A stretch of DNA of 64,000 nucleotides, from assembly GCF_002959965.1 (NCBI RefSeq), contig NZ_PREV01000026.1:1588501-1652500 (forward strand), in the 5' to 3' direction. The translations under genes and the position numbers were made by a program. Positions 49,668 through 57,769 of the stretch are shown piece by piece (positions within the stretch are counted from its first letter, which is position 1; each line of letters starts with the position of its first letter). This DNA is from Microbulbifer pacificus. GTDB lineage: Bacteria > Pseudomonadota > Gammaproteobacteria > Pseudomonadales > Cellvibrionaceae. The notes under the pieces are model-generated. The model was not told where the DNA came from. It did not search any database and saw only the letters and a program-made list of their open reading frames with translations.

Positions 49668-50981
49668 TCAGGAGGCCGCGGATCGGCCATCGCCCTCGCG
49701 ACCCACAACGCTGTTGTAGTTGTCGTCGTTAAACGTCTCCAGATCCAGCGCCCCCTCGCTCTTCGCCACGATCGCGCTCACCACGGAATCCCCGGTGATG
49801 TTCACCGCGGTGCGCACCATATCCAGCAGGCGATCCACCCCCATCACAATGGCGATGCCCTCCAGTGGCAGGCCCACCTGCTGCAGCACCATTGCCAGCA
49901 TAATCAGACCCACACCGGGCACACCGGCGGTACCGATGGAAGCCAGGGTGGCTGTCAGGATCACCGTCAGGTAACCCATCAAACCAATCTCGATCCCATA
50001 CAACTGGGAAATAAACACCGTCGCCACACCCTGCATGATCGCGGTGCCATCCATATTGATGGTGGCCCCCAGGGGAATCGTGAACGATGCCACTTTATTA
50101 TCCACTCCCAGACGCTTTTCCACGGTCTGCAGGGTGACAGGTATCGTGGCCGCGGAAGATGCGGTGCTGAAGGCGAACACCATCGCCGGGCGCATTTTCT
50201 TCAACAGCTTCAGCGGGTTCAGGCCCGAAAGCAGCTTCAACAGAATGGAGTAAACACCGATTGCGTGCAGCAGCAACGCCCCCAGCACCACCATAAAATA
50301 CTTGAGCAGTTGCACAATGGCATCCAGACCCAGCTGCGCGATCTTGTTTGCCAGCAGCGCAAACACCCCGTAAGGCGCAAACACCATCAGCACGCCCACC
50401 ATGCGCATGATCACTTCATTCAGGTCGTTGAAAAAACCCGCAATTCGCTGTCCCGGCTTGCCACTGCGGGAAATCGCGTAACCCATCAGCAGCGCAAACA
50501 CGATGATCTGCAGCATATTGCCCTTCGCCATCGCCTCCACCGGATTCGTGGGGAAAATGCTCACCAGCATGTCCGACAACGGTGGTGCCGGCTGCGGCTC
50601 AAATGCCGCATCCCCGGCCATCCCCTCCATACCCGCACCGGGCTGGATCAGCAGCGCCAGTATCAGCGCCAGCGAAATCGCCATCGCGGTAGTCACCAGG
50701 TACAGCAGCAGCGTCTTGCCGGCCAGTACTCCGACCCGGCTGCCTTCCGACAGTGCACAGGCTCCGCAGATCAGAGAAACCAACACCAGCGGCACCACCA
50801 TCAATTTCAGAGAGGCGATAAAGATCCGCCCTATGACGTCGAACAGGCCATTGGTCAGGTAGCTATTGATAAACCCGGTAACGCCCTCGCCAAGAATCTG
50901 GCTGGTATTGAGAACATTGAACACCAGGCCGACCGCGATACCCGCGATCATGGCCAGTACTATTTTTTTTGTGAGCCCCAT
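49668..50981 (-). CDS. Dicarboxylate/amino acid:cation symporter (DAACS/SDF family)
   Basis: 437 residues with about eight membrane segments and two re-entrant hairpins. Characteristic motifs are the serine-rich AFSTASSAATIPVT (about 275-288) and TINMDGTAIMQG (about 310-321), which bind cation and substrate. VPGVGLIMLAMVLQ and the C-terminal DRLLDMVRTAVNITGDSV follow. It takes up glutamate, aspartate or C4-dicarboxylates with Na+ or H+. The exact substrate cannot be fixed. Confidence 0.92.
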   Translation of the reverse strand: MGLTKKIVLAMIAGIAVGLVFNVLNTSQILGEGVTGFINSYLTNGLFDVIGRIFIASLKLMVVPLVLVSLICGACALSEGSRVGVLAGKTLLLYLVTTAMAISLALILALLIQPGAGMEGMAGDAAFEPQPAPPLSDMLVSIFPTNPVEAMAKGNMLQIIVFALLMGYAISRSGKPGQRIAGFFNDLNEVIMRMVGVLMVFAPYGVFALLANKIAQLGLDAIVQLLKYFMVVLGALLLHAIGVYSILLKLLSGLNPLKLLKKMRPAMVFAFSTASSAATIPVTLQTVEKRLGVDNKVASFTIPLGATINMDGTAIMQGVATVFISQLYGIEIGLMGYLTVILTATLASIGTAGVPGVGLIMLAMVLQQVGLPLEGIAIVMGVDRLLDMVRTAVNITGDSVVSAIVAKSEGALDLETFNDDNYNSVVGREGDGRSAAS

Positions 50982-51346
50982 GGTCCGTCCTGTTTTTACT
51001 GCCAGCTATTTAGCTGGCCTTCAATTATTCGTTGCTGATAAATAGTGATGTAATCGGGGCGAAGGTGACGCTACCGGGTACAGCCTTGCGAGACCTTCCG
51101 CGAGAGGGGCCGCAGGCGCCGCGAAAACTTGCAGCGGCTGGGCCACCTCGCGGAAGAGCCCCCAGGGATGGGTTCACGGCGTGTCTCGTAAGGCTGTGCC
51201 CGGTAGCGGCGCCGCCACTAAATTTATTTCACACCCCTAACAGTTAGCGCCACTATATCGGCAGCAACCACAAGGGGCAAAGCGCGTTCCCCGATTGGCT
51301 CGCTCGGGTACAATGCGGGCATATTTGAACCCGCGTGGAGTCAGCG
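50982..51346. other. Divergent intergenic region, symporter-ubiC
   Basis: 365 bases. More than a third is palindromic copy F (51070-51207). The remainder should contain promoters for the symporter and ubiC, which I cannot place. Confidence 0.5.
51070..51207 (+). repeat. Dispersed palindromic element, copy F (expanded inner stem)
   Basis: Outer arms of 24 bp at 51070-51093 and 51184-51207 with two non-complementary positions, both G-U wobbles if the plus strand is read as RNA. The inner hairpin (51095-51156) starts and ends with CTTCCGCGAG/CTCGCGGAAG, as in copy C, but carries about 36 extra bases that can fold as another GC stem. The core CAGGGATGGGTTCAC is at 51163-51177. Confidence 0.92.
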
Positions 51347-51919
51347 TTGTACCACTCCCCCTTTGAACCCGTTGGCGACTGGCACCCCCATCCGCTGGAC
51401 ACCCTCCACGGATCGACGCCACCGGAGCCCCTGTTGCCCTGGCTGCTGCATCCCGGCTCCCTCACCGCCGCCCTCAAACACCACAGCGGCGGCGAGTTTC
51501 GCGTACAGATACTCAACCAGGGCTGGCAGCAACCGCGCCTCGAAGAGCGCCGCGCCCTCAACCTGCGCGACAAATCCCTCGCCCTGGTGCGCGAAGTACT
51601 CCTCTGCGGCCACGGGCAGCCCTGGGTCTACGCCCGCAGCATCCTCCCCGAGCGCTCGCTCGCCGGCAAACACCGTCACCTGCGCAGCCTCGACAACCGC
51701 CCGCTGGGCGAGCTGCTGTTCAGCCGACCGGACATGAAGCGCGGCCCCATCGTCCTCAACCAGCTCGCACGCAATCCCCTGTGCACCCTGGAACTGCTCG
51801 CCGGCATGGCACCCCGCGCCTGGGGACGCCGCTCCACCTTCTGGCTCGGCGACAAACCCCTGCTGGTTGCAGAAACCTTCCTCAGCAGTTTCAATCCCGC
51901 TGAACCACCCAAGTCCTGA
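51347..51919 (+). CDS. ubiC: Chorismate pyruvate-lyase
   Basis: 190 residues from the TTG at 51347, which has GGAG six bases upstream. A GTG at 51335 would add four residues without a ribosome binding site. It has W-pattern DWHPHPLDT, REVLLCGHGQPWVYARSILP (about 85-104) and LGELLFSRPDMKRGP, typical of UbiC. It converts chorismate to 4-hydroxybenzoate and pyruvate, the first committed step of ubiquinone synthesis. ubiA follows after 21 bases. Confidence 0.93.
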   Translation: MYHSPFEPVGDWHPHPLDTLHGSTPPEPLLPWLLHPGSLTAALKHHSGGEFRVQILNQGWQQPRLEERRALNLRDKSLALVREVLLCGHGQPWVYARSILPERSLAGKHRHLRSLDNRPLGELLFSRPDMKRGPIVLNQLARNPLCTLELLAGMAPRAWGRRSTFWLGDKPLLVAETFLSSFNPAEPPKS

Positions 51920-51940
51920 AGGGAACAACGGAAGCACGCA

Positions 51941-52828
51941 ATGCAAATGATCAGCCAACAGATACAACAGCGCTGGCCGCAACTGTTGCCCTACTGGCAA
52001 CTGGCCCGCCTCGACCGTCCCATCGGCTCTCTGCTGCTGCTCTGGCCCACCTGGTGGGCACTGTGGATTGCCGCGGATGGCTGGCCGGGGCTGCACCTGT
52101 TCTGCGTCTTCACCCTCGGTGTCATCCTCACCCGCGCCGCTGGCTGCGCCGTCAACGACTTTGCCGATCGCAACATCGACGGCCATGTGAAACGCACCAA
52201 CCAGCGCCCCCTGGCCACCGGCGCGGCCACCGCCAAAGGCGCTCTGCTGCTGTTCGCGGGCCTGATGCTGCTGGCGTTCCTGCTGGTGCTCACCACCAAC
52301 AGGCTCACGGTTCTGCTGTCGCTGCCGGCGCTGGCGCTGGCCTTCTGTTACCCCTTTGCCAAGCGCCATACCCATCTGCCCCAGGTGGTGCTCGGTGCGG
52401 CCTTCAGCATGGGCATCCCCATGGCGTTCGCGGCGGTGCGGGGAGAAGTGCCCGCAGTGGCGTGGCTGATGTTCACCGCCAATCTGCTGTGGACCGTGGC
52501 CTACGACACCTTCTACGCGATGGTGGACCGGGACGATGACCTCCGGATCGGTGTCAAATCCACAGCCATCCTGTTTGGAGATATGGACCGGGTGATGACC
52601 GGCTGCCTGCAGGGGATGGTGATTGTGGCACTGTTGATGCTCGGCAGCCGCGAGGCGTTGGGCCCCCTGTTTTACAGCGGTGTGGTCGCGGCGGCGGCAC
52701 TGTTCGCCTATCAACAGTGGCTGGTGCGAGACCGGCAACGAGATCCCTGCTTCCAGGCGTTTCTCAATAACAACTGGGTTGGAGCAGCTATTTTTGCGGG
52801 TATTTTTTTCCATTACCTTGCTAACTGA
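51941..52828 (+). CDS. ubiA: 4-hydroxybenzoate octaprenyltransferase
   Basis: 295 residues, eight to nine membrane segments. The two Asp-rich prenyl-diphosphate motifs are visible: NDFADRNID (about 70-78) and [13 protein letters not shown] (about 188-200). [20 protein letters not shown] at the N-terminus is typical. It attaches the polyprenyl tail in ubiquinone synthesis. It is in an operon with ubiC, followed by phoB after 129 bases. Confidence 0.97.
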   Translation: MQMISQQIQQRWPQLLPYWQLARLDRPIGSLLLLWPTWWALWIAADGWPGLHLFCVFTLGVILTRAAGCAVNDFADRNIDGHVKRTNQRPLATGAATAKGALLLFAGLMLLAFLLVLTTNRLTVLLSLPALALAFCYPFAKRHTHLPQVVLGAAFSMGIPMAFAAVRGEVPAVAWLMFTANLLWTVAYDTFYAMVDRDDDLRIGVKSTAILFGDMDRVMTGCLQGMVIVALLMLGSREALGPLFYSGVVAAAALFAYQQWLVRDRQRDPCFQAFLNNNWVGAAIFAGIFFHYLAN

Positions 52829-52866
52829 ATCCGCATCCTGCCGGTAAAGTCGTGATTGGCGAACGG

Positions 52867-52884
52867 CTGTCATATATTTGTCAC
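52867..52884 (+). promoter_or_regulatory. Pho box upstream of phoB
   Basis: CTGTCATATATTTGTCAC: two 7-base direct repeats (CTGTCAT and TTGTCAC) separated by an AT-rich 4-base spacer, the classical PhoB site, 74 bases before the phoB start. It indicates autoregulation under phosphate limitation. Confidence 0.85.
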
Positions 52885-52957
52885 TAAAGTGACGTTAAAT
52901 GGCCACTCTAAGAAAAGTCAGTTAAATGACACCAACCAGTTAGGGTATGGCAGGCAG

Positions 52958-53662
52958 ATGCACAGCAAGACGATCCTCATAGTCGACGACGAAGCTCCGG
53001 TCAGGGACATGCTGCGAATTGCGCTGGAGATGGCGGATTATCGCTGCCTCGAGGCGGAAAACGCGCAGGCGGCGCACGCGCTGGTAATCGACGAAAAGCC
53101 GGATCTGGTACTGCTGGACTGGATGTTGCCGGATGTTTCCGGGGTCGAGCTGGCGCGTCGCCTGAAGCGCGATGAACTGACGGCGTCGCTGCCGATCATC
53201 ATGCTGACGGCGAAGGGCGAGGAGGATCACAAGATCAAGGGGCTGGAAACCGGCGCTGACGACTACATCACCAAGCCATTCTCCCCTCGCGAGCTGGTAG
53301 CGCGCCTGAAGGCGGTGCTGCGCCGTGCGGGCCCGACGACGCCGGAAGAGCCGCTGACCGCGGGTGGCCTGGTACTGGATCCGATCAGCCATCGGGTAAC
53401 GATCAATGGCCAGCCGGTGGATATGGGCCCGACGGAGTTCCGCCTGCTGACGTTTTTCCTGTCTCACCAGGAGCGCGCCTATACCCGTACACAGTTGCTG
53501 GACCATGTCTGGGGCGGCAATGTGTACGTGGAAGAGCGCACCGTGGATGTACATATCCGCCGCCTGCGCAAGGCGCTGACCATGGACGGGCACGAGCGCT
53601 ACATCCAGACCGTGCGCGGCACCGGCTACCGCTTTTCTGTACAGACTGTGGAAAGAGTGTAA
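52958..53662 (+). CDS. phoB: Phosphate regulon response regulator PhoB
   Basis: 234 residues from the ATG at 52958. The receiver domain has phospho-acceptor Asp54 in LLDWMLPDVSG, with DDE near the N-terminus and the TKPFSP lysine loop. The OmpR-type winged helix DNA-binding domain (about 135-230) has MGPTEFRLLTFFLSH and RTVDVHIRRLRKAL. It activates Pho-regulon promoters. The Pho box in front supports autoregulation. phoR follows after an unusually long 216-base gap containing palindromic copy G. Confidence 0.97.
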   Translation: MHSKTILIVDDEAPVRDMLRIALEMADYRCLEAENAQAAHALVIDEKPDLVLLDWMLPDVSGVELARRLKRDELTASLPIIMLTAKGEEDHKIKGLETGADDYITKPFSPRELVARLKAVLRRAGPTTPEEPLTAGGLVLDPISHRVTINGQPVDMGPTEFRLLTFFLSHQERAYTRTQLLDHVWGGNVYVEERTVDVHIRRLRKALTMDGHERYIQTVRGTGYRFSVQTVERV

Positions 53663-53709
53663 CCATTCCCCCACCCGTTTTTCGGGCACTCTGTTGAGGG
53701 TCCGGTGGC

Positions 53710-53810
53710 GGCAGAGGCCGGGTGAAGGGATTCGGAGCCGGACTGGGCGCCCCCCAGTGAATACATCCCTGTTAGCAACGGTTCCGAATCCCTTCACCCG
53801 GCGCTCTGCC
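53710..53810 (-). repeat. Dispersed palindromic element, copy G (between phoB and phoR)
   Basis: Arms of 20 bp are perfect: 53717-53736 (GCCGGGTGAAGGGATTCGGA) and 53783-53802. A further 7 bp (GGCAGAG/CTCTGCC) extend the stem past a one-base bulge. The core on the minus strand is CAGGGATGTATTCAC. The inner hairpin is degenerate (ACTGGG/CCCAGT). Confidence 0.9.
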
Positions 53811-53878
53811 TTCGCATCAAGTCCGCAGGCACTCTGAAAACTTCTTCCGTTTGCCCAAAACAAGATGGCCCAACCATC

Positions 53879-55192
53879 ATGCTCGATCGCAGTATTGGCG
53901 AGTTCTCGCGCTTTATCGTCATCGCCCTCGGCACCACCATACTCGGTTTTTCCACCGACAACTGGTGGCTGGCTCTGTGTGTCGGCCTCGCCGCCTATCT
54001 CGGTTGGCTGCTGTGGCAACAGAATCAGTTCGACCGCTGGCTGAGTAATGGCCGCCGCGGGCCGGCACCGACCAGCTTCGGCGTATGGGGGGATATTTCC
54101 GACGATTTCTATCGGCTGCAGCGCCGCCATCGCAAAGAAAAGCAGAAGCTCCACTCGATGTTGCGCCGGGTGCAGGACAGCACCAGCGCGCTGCGCGAGG
54201 GGATTGTGGCGCTGGAGGACGAGGGCAATCTGGCGTGGTGGAATCCCGCCGCGGGGCAGATGTTGCGGTTGCAGGCGGACGACGCTGGGCAGCCGCTGGT
54301 CAATTTTGTGCGCGATCCACGCTTTGTGGAGCACATGTATAACCGCATGTTCGGGCAGGGGCGCGCGTCCCAGGAACCAATCACACTGCCGGCGCCCGGC
54401 GACGATTCGCGCATTCTGACCATGGAGGTGACGCGCTTTGGCCAGGACGAGGCACTGGTGATCGTGCGGGACGTGACACGGCTGCATAACCTCGAGCAGA
54501 TGCGGCGGGACTTTGTCGCGAATGTGTCTCACGAGCTGCGTACACCACTGACGGTGATCGCGGGCTACCTGGAGACACTGCAGATGAGTGGCCAGGCACC
54601 GCGCAACTGGGAGCGCCCACTAGCGCAGATGAGTGAGCAGACGGTGCGCATGACCGGGCTGGTGAATGATCTGTTGCTGCTGGCGAGGCTGGAAACCTCC
54701 GAGCGCGACACTGGCCGCGACAGGGTTTCCGTGCGGCAGTTGATGGAGCAGGTGGCCGGTGAAGCGCGCTCGCTGAGTGGCGGACACCACGAGATCACGG
54801 TCGAGTGTATCGAAGACTGCACCATTACCGGCACCGCCGGTGAGCTGCACAGTGCCTTTGCGAATCTCGCGTTCAACGCGGTGAAGTACAGTCCGGATGG
54901 CGGGCCTATCGAATTGCGTTGGCGTCTCGACGCCGCAGGTGGACACTTTTCCGTGAAAGACTGCGGTATCGGTATCGACTCCGTGCACATCCCCCGTCTG
55001 ACCGAGCGCTTCTACCGTGTAGATGCCGGTCGCTCGCGGGAGAGCGGCGGTACCGGACTCGGTCTCGCCATTGTCAAACACGTACTGCTGCGCCACGGTG
55101 CCAACCTTACGGTCAACAGTGTGCCGGGCCGCGGCAGCACCTTTACCCTCAATTTCCCCACCCAAAAACTGACACTGCCCAACTCCGTTTGA
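53879..55192 (+). CDS. phoR: Phosphate regulon sensor histidine kinase PhoR
   Basis: 437 residues. Two closely spaced hydrophobic segments at the N-terminus (about 12-46) are followed by a PAS domain (about 95-200). The DHp domain has His218 in NVSHELRTPL, followed by a HATPase domain with N box FANLAFNAVKYSP, G1 DCGIGID and G2 GGTGLGLAIVKH. There is no large periplasmic sensor, as in other PhoR proteins, which read phosphate status through PstSCAB and PhoU. Confidence 0.96.
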   Translation: MLDRSIGEFSRFIVIALGTTILGFSTDNWWLALCVGLAAYLGWLLWQQNQFDRWLSNGRRGPAPTSFGVWGDISDDFYRLQRRHRKEKQKLHSMLRRVQDSTSALREGIVALEDEGNLAWWNPAAGQMLRLQADDAGQPLVNFVRDPRFVEHMYNRMFGQGRASQEPITLPAPGDDSRILTMEVTRFGQDEALVIVRDVTRLHNLEQMRRDFVANVSHELRTPLTVIAGYLETLQMSGQAPRNWERPLAQMSEQTVRMTGLVNDLLLLARLETSERDTGRDRVSVRQLMEQVAGEARSLSGGHHEITVECIEDCTITGTAGELHSAFANLAFNAVKYSPDGGPIELRWRLDAAGGHFSVKDCGIGIDSVHIPRLTERFYRVDAGRSRESGGTGLGLAIVKHVLLRHGANLTVNSVPGRGSTFTLNFPTQKLTLPNSV

Positions 55193-55206
55193 TGCGCGGC
55201 GTCTGC

Positions 55207-55231
55207 GAAAAAGGCCCACAAGGGCCTTTCT
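55207..55231. terminator. Terminator between phoR and the 55241 gene
   Basis: AAAGGCCC-ACAA-GGGCCTTT, flanked by an A-run on the left that becomes a T-run on the minus strand. It probably serves both convergent genes, more strongly the minus-strand one. Confidence 0.75.
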
Positions 55232-55240
55232 GCATTGGGC

Positions 55241-55600
55241 TCAGTTCAGTTCCTCAAGGGTTCGCTCTTCGCCACCGGCGCAATAGCGCACGGCTTCACC
55301 ATCCATAACCGGCGTGGCATTTCTGATCATTTTTATGTGCACCAGCTTGCGTTCACTGTTGGGTATCAACAGGTGCTCGTGGCCGTCGTCGTCCACCGGC
55401 AGACTGCGTTCACCGGTGAGACTGTCGCGCAGGGCGCGCAGCTGCGGCATATCGCGGTAGCGGTCCAGATCTTTCGAAAGCTTGTGCTTGATGCGCTCGG
55501 ACTCCTCCAGCGCGGCGGCAGTCTCACGATATTTGGCAAAGAAGAACACCGCGGCAATACCGGCAAAAATGGCGAGGGCTGTTTCGAACCATGGGGGCAT
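55241..55600 (-). CDS. Small single-span membrane protein, unknown function
   Basis: 119 residues from the ATG at 55600. A TTG two codons upstream is possible. One N-terminal membrane anchor (about 5-24, TALAIFAGIAAVFFFAKY) is followed by a charged helix (about 26-60) and a small soluble domain with LTGERSLPVDDDGHEHLLIP. No family is recognised. It is convergent to phoR. Confidence 0.65.
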   Translation of the reverse strand: MPPWFETALAIFAGIAAVFFFAKYRETAAALEESERIKHKLSKDLDRYRDMPQLRALRDSLTGERSLPVDDDGHEHLLIPNSERKLVHIKMIRNATPVMDGEAVRYCAGGEERTLEELN

Positions 55601-55637
55601 ATTCAAAGATCCTTGTATTATGTGGTTTGTGCATCCT

Positions 55638-55703
55638 GTAGGAACCTGCTTGCAGGCGAATGATCCGGAGCACGGAGATGCTCGCCTGCAAGCAGGCTCT
55701 TAC
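55638..55703. repeat. REP-like inverted pair (BIME)
   Basis: Two REP-like units in inverted orientation. The left begins GTAGGAACCTGCTTGCAGGC; the right is the near-complement ending GCAAGCAGGCTCTTAC. Each unit contains the small palindrome CCTGC-TT-GCAGG and a GTAG/GTAA-type foot, resembling the REPs of pseudomonads. The right unit overlaps the stop codon of the DUF938 gene at 55700-55702. Confidence 0.85.
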
Positions 55704-56332
55704 AATGCGGGTTGACCTGTCATCTGCCACACCAACAACTGGTTGTTGGCGGGCAGGAAATTGTTTTCGGTTCTGCGCAAACCTCGTGATTCGGCGAGCT
55801 GATCCAGCCACTCGAGATCGCGAATGCCCCGCAGCGGATCCTGCTCTTTCAGCCACACGTCGAAGCCGGCATTGCCCGGTCCAGCGTCGCCGGGGCTGGC
55901 GACGTAGTCACCGGCGATCTTTACCGGGCCGTAGACGATCAGCTGGCCCGCGGGCTGCAACACCTGTGGCAGGCGCGCGAAGAACGTCGCCACCGCGCTG
56001 GCGGGCATGATGTGTAGTGTATTCGCGGTAAACACCGTATCCACACGCAGTTCCGGCCAGTCACCCGTCACATCCAACAATAACGGCGGCGGCAGGTTAT
56101 CCGCGGGGCTGTTGGCCAGCCAGGCCCGTACTTCATGCAGGTTCTGCGCGCGCTCGGACGTCTGCCAGGTGAGATGCGGCAGACGCGGAGCGAAGTAGAC
56201 TGCGTGCTGACCAGTGCCACTGCCGACCTCGAGCACCTGCCGGCTGCCCGCCAGCAAGCGCCGCAACTGCGCGAGAATCGGCCCGCGGTTGCGCGCCGTG
56301 GAAGGCGCATCTGGCAGAGGTTGATCCGTCAT
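55700..56332 (-). CDS. DUF938 family SAM-dependent methyltransferase-like protein
   Basis: 210 residues. The SAM-binding motif VLEVGSGTGQHAVYFA lies at about residues 33-48, and the family motif TANTLHIMPASAVATFF at about 103-119. GPVKIAGDYVASPGDAGPGNAGFD is characteristic of DUF938. Substrate unknown. The stop codon lies within the right unit of the REP-like pair, so the repeat has landed at the gene's very end. yaaA lies two bases upstream on the same strand, probably co-transcribed. Confidence 0.85.
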   Translation of the reverse strand: MTDQPLPDAPSTARNRGPILAQLRRLLAGSRQVLEVGSGTGQHAVYFAPRLPHLTWQTSERAQNLHEVRAWLANSPADNLPPPLLLDVTGDWPELRVDTVFTANTLHIMPASAVATFFARLPQVLQPAGQLIVYGPVKIAGDYVASPGDAGPGNAGFDVWLKEQDPLRGIRDLEWLDQLAESRGLRRTENNFLPANNQLLVWQMTGQPAL

Positions 56333-56334
56333 TT

Positions 56335-57114
56335 TCAGGTGGGCTGCTCGTCGCGCAGGAATACCCAGTCGTTACCGCTGGAATGCTCCGCACTGAAATA
56401 GTAGCCGGCCACATTGAAATCCTTCAGTCGCTCCGCTTTCCTGACGCGATTGTCGATGGCCCAGCGGCTCATCATGCCGCGGGCTTTTTTGGCGAAGAAA
56501 CTGATCATCTTGTACTGACCGTTTTTGCCGTCCTTGAAGTGCGGAGTAATGACGTCCGCATCGAGGTGTTTCGGCCGTACGGATTTGAAGTATTCGTTGG
56601 AGGCGAGGTTGATGAGTTCACGGCTTTTCAATGCCTTGAGCTGCTCATTGAGCGCGGCGGTGATTTTTCCGTCCCAGAATTCGTACAGGTTTTTACCGCG
56701 ACTGTTGGCGAATTTCGTAGCCATCTCGAGGCGGTAGGGCTGCATCAGATCCAGTGGGCGCAGCAGGCCATAGAGACCGGAGAGCATACGCAGATGTTTT
56801 TGCGCAAAGTCGAAATCGCGCTTTTTTAATGTCTCCGCCTCGAGCCCGGTGTATACATCGCCCTTGAACGCCAGCAGTGCCGGGCGGGCGTTATCGACGG
56901 TGAACGGGCGCTTCCAACAATGGAAGCGGTCGTAGTTGAGTACACCCAGCTTGTCGGAAATTTTCATCAGCGCCGATATGTCCTGCGGGCTGAGAGCCTT
57001 GAGCTCCTTGATCAGAACGGCAGAGTCCTTGAGGAAATCCGGTTGAGTGGTCTCCAGTGTGGGGATTTCACTCTCGTAATCGAGGGTTTTCGCAGGAGAG
57101 ATAACGATCAGCAT
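56335..57114 (-). CDS. yaaA: YaaA family peroxide stress protein
   Basis: 259 residues from the ATG at 57114. The N-terminus [15 protein letters not shown] and the sequences [24 protein letters not shown] (about 111-134), [13 protein letters not shown] and [12 protein letters not shown] are highly typical. YaaA lowers free iron during hydrogen peroxide stress in E. coli and binds DNA. The downstream DUF938 gene starts two bases after its stop. Confidence 0.94.
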   Translation of the reverse strand: MLIVISPAKTLDYESEIPTLETTQPDFLKDSAVLIKELKALSPQDISALMKISDKLGVLNYDRFHCWKRPFTVDNARPALLAFKGDVYTGLEAETLKKRDFDFAQKHLRMLSGLYGLLRPLDLMQPYRLEMATKFANSRGKNLYEFWDGKITAALNEQLKALKSRELINLASNEYFKSVRPKHLDADVITPHFKDGKNGQYKMISFFAKKARGMMSRWAIDNRVRKAERLKDFNVAGYYFSAEHSSGNDWVFLRDEQPT

Positions 57115-57175
57115 ACAGCACACTCTTAAACACTATTCTGCTCTGCGGGAGGCCGAGAGCACAAGCACAACAGCT

Positions 57176-57667
57176 TTATTCTGGTTTCAAAATATCCTGC
57201 CACCAGTTCAGCGGCGTCTGTCCATCCTCCGGGTCATATACATTACCGTAGTACCAGACACTGTTGGCGCCGTCGCACGCGCCGTTCAGAATTTTTTCGA
57301 TTTCCTCAAAACCGCAGCTTACATGGATGCTGTACACCAGCAGTCGCGGGCTCTCCATATCCAATTCGCCGCCGAGCTTTTCGATCTGCGGGGTGAGCTG
57401 GTCGGAGAGCCAGGTGCTGTCGCCGCGGCAGAAAACCCGCACGGCGAGATTACCGGATCGCTTGATCAGATCGAATCCGGGCTTTTCCGGATCCTTGCGG
57501 TTGATCTTGATGGTATCGCCACTGGCAATGCCCTTGATGAACGCCGGGGAACGCACCAGCTGTACGCTGTCATCGTCATTGACCCGCACCTGCAGCCGCT
57601 CCACCACCGGCTCCCCATCGGGGTTGGTACCGGCAAATAACTCGATAATCTGCAGTGCGCTCGACAT
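57176..57667 (-). CDS. DUF4265-like cytosolic protein
   Basis: 163 residues, acidic, no signal peptide or membrane segment. Sequences such as VVERLQVRVNDDDSVQLVRSP, FIKGIASGDTIKI and LVYSIHVSCGFEEIEKILNG suggest a DUF4265-type fold, a call from memory. Function unknown. Upstream of yaaA on the same strand with 61 bases between, so possibly one transcript. Confidence 0.65.
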   Translation of the reverse strand: MSSALQIIELFAGTNPDGEPVVERLQVRVNDDDSVQLVRSPAFIKGIASGDTIKINRKDPEKPGFDLIKRSGNLAVRVFCRGDSTWLSDQLTPQIEKLGGELDMESPRLLVYSIHVSCGFEEIEKILNGACDGANSVWYYGNVYDPEDGQTPLNWWQDILKPE

Positions 57668-57769
57668 AACCTCGCTCCCAGGACTGTGTACAATAATCGG
57701 CCTTGAACCCGGCCCGGCGCGCTTCGCGGGGCCACGTCAAAAGATCAAGCATTATACAGGGAGTGATCC

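Noticed and set aside
51341..54532. Long minus-strand frames opposite ubiC-ubiA and phoB-phoR (510 and 530 codons)
   Set aside because: They span several genuine genes and even the palindrome between phoB and phoR, and encode no recognisable protein.
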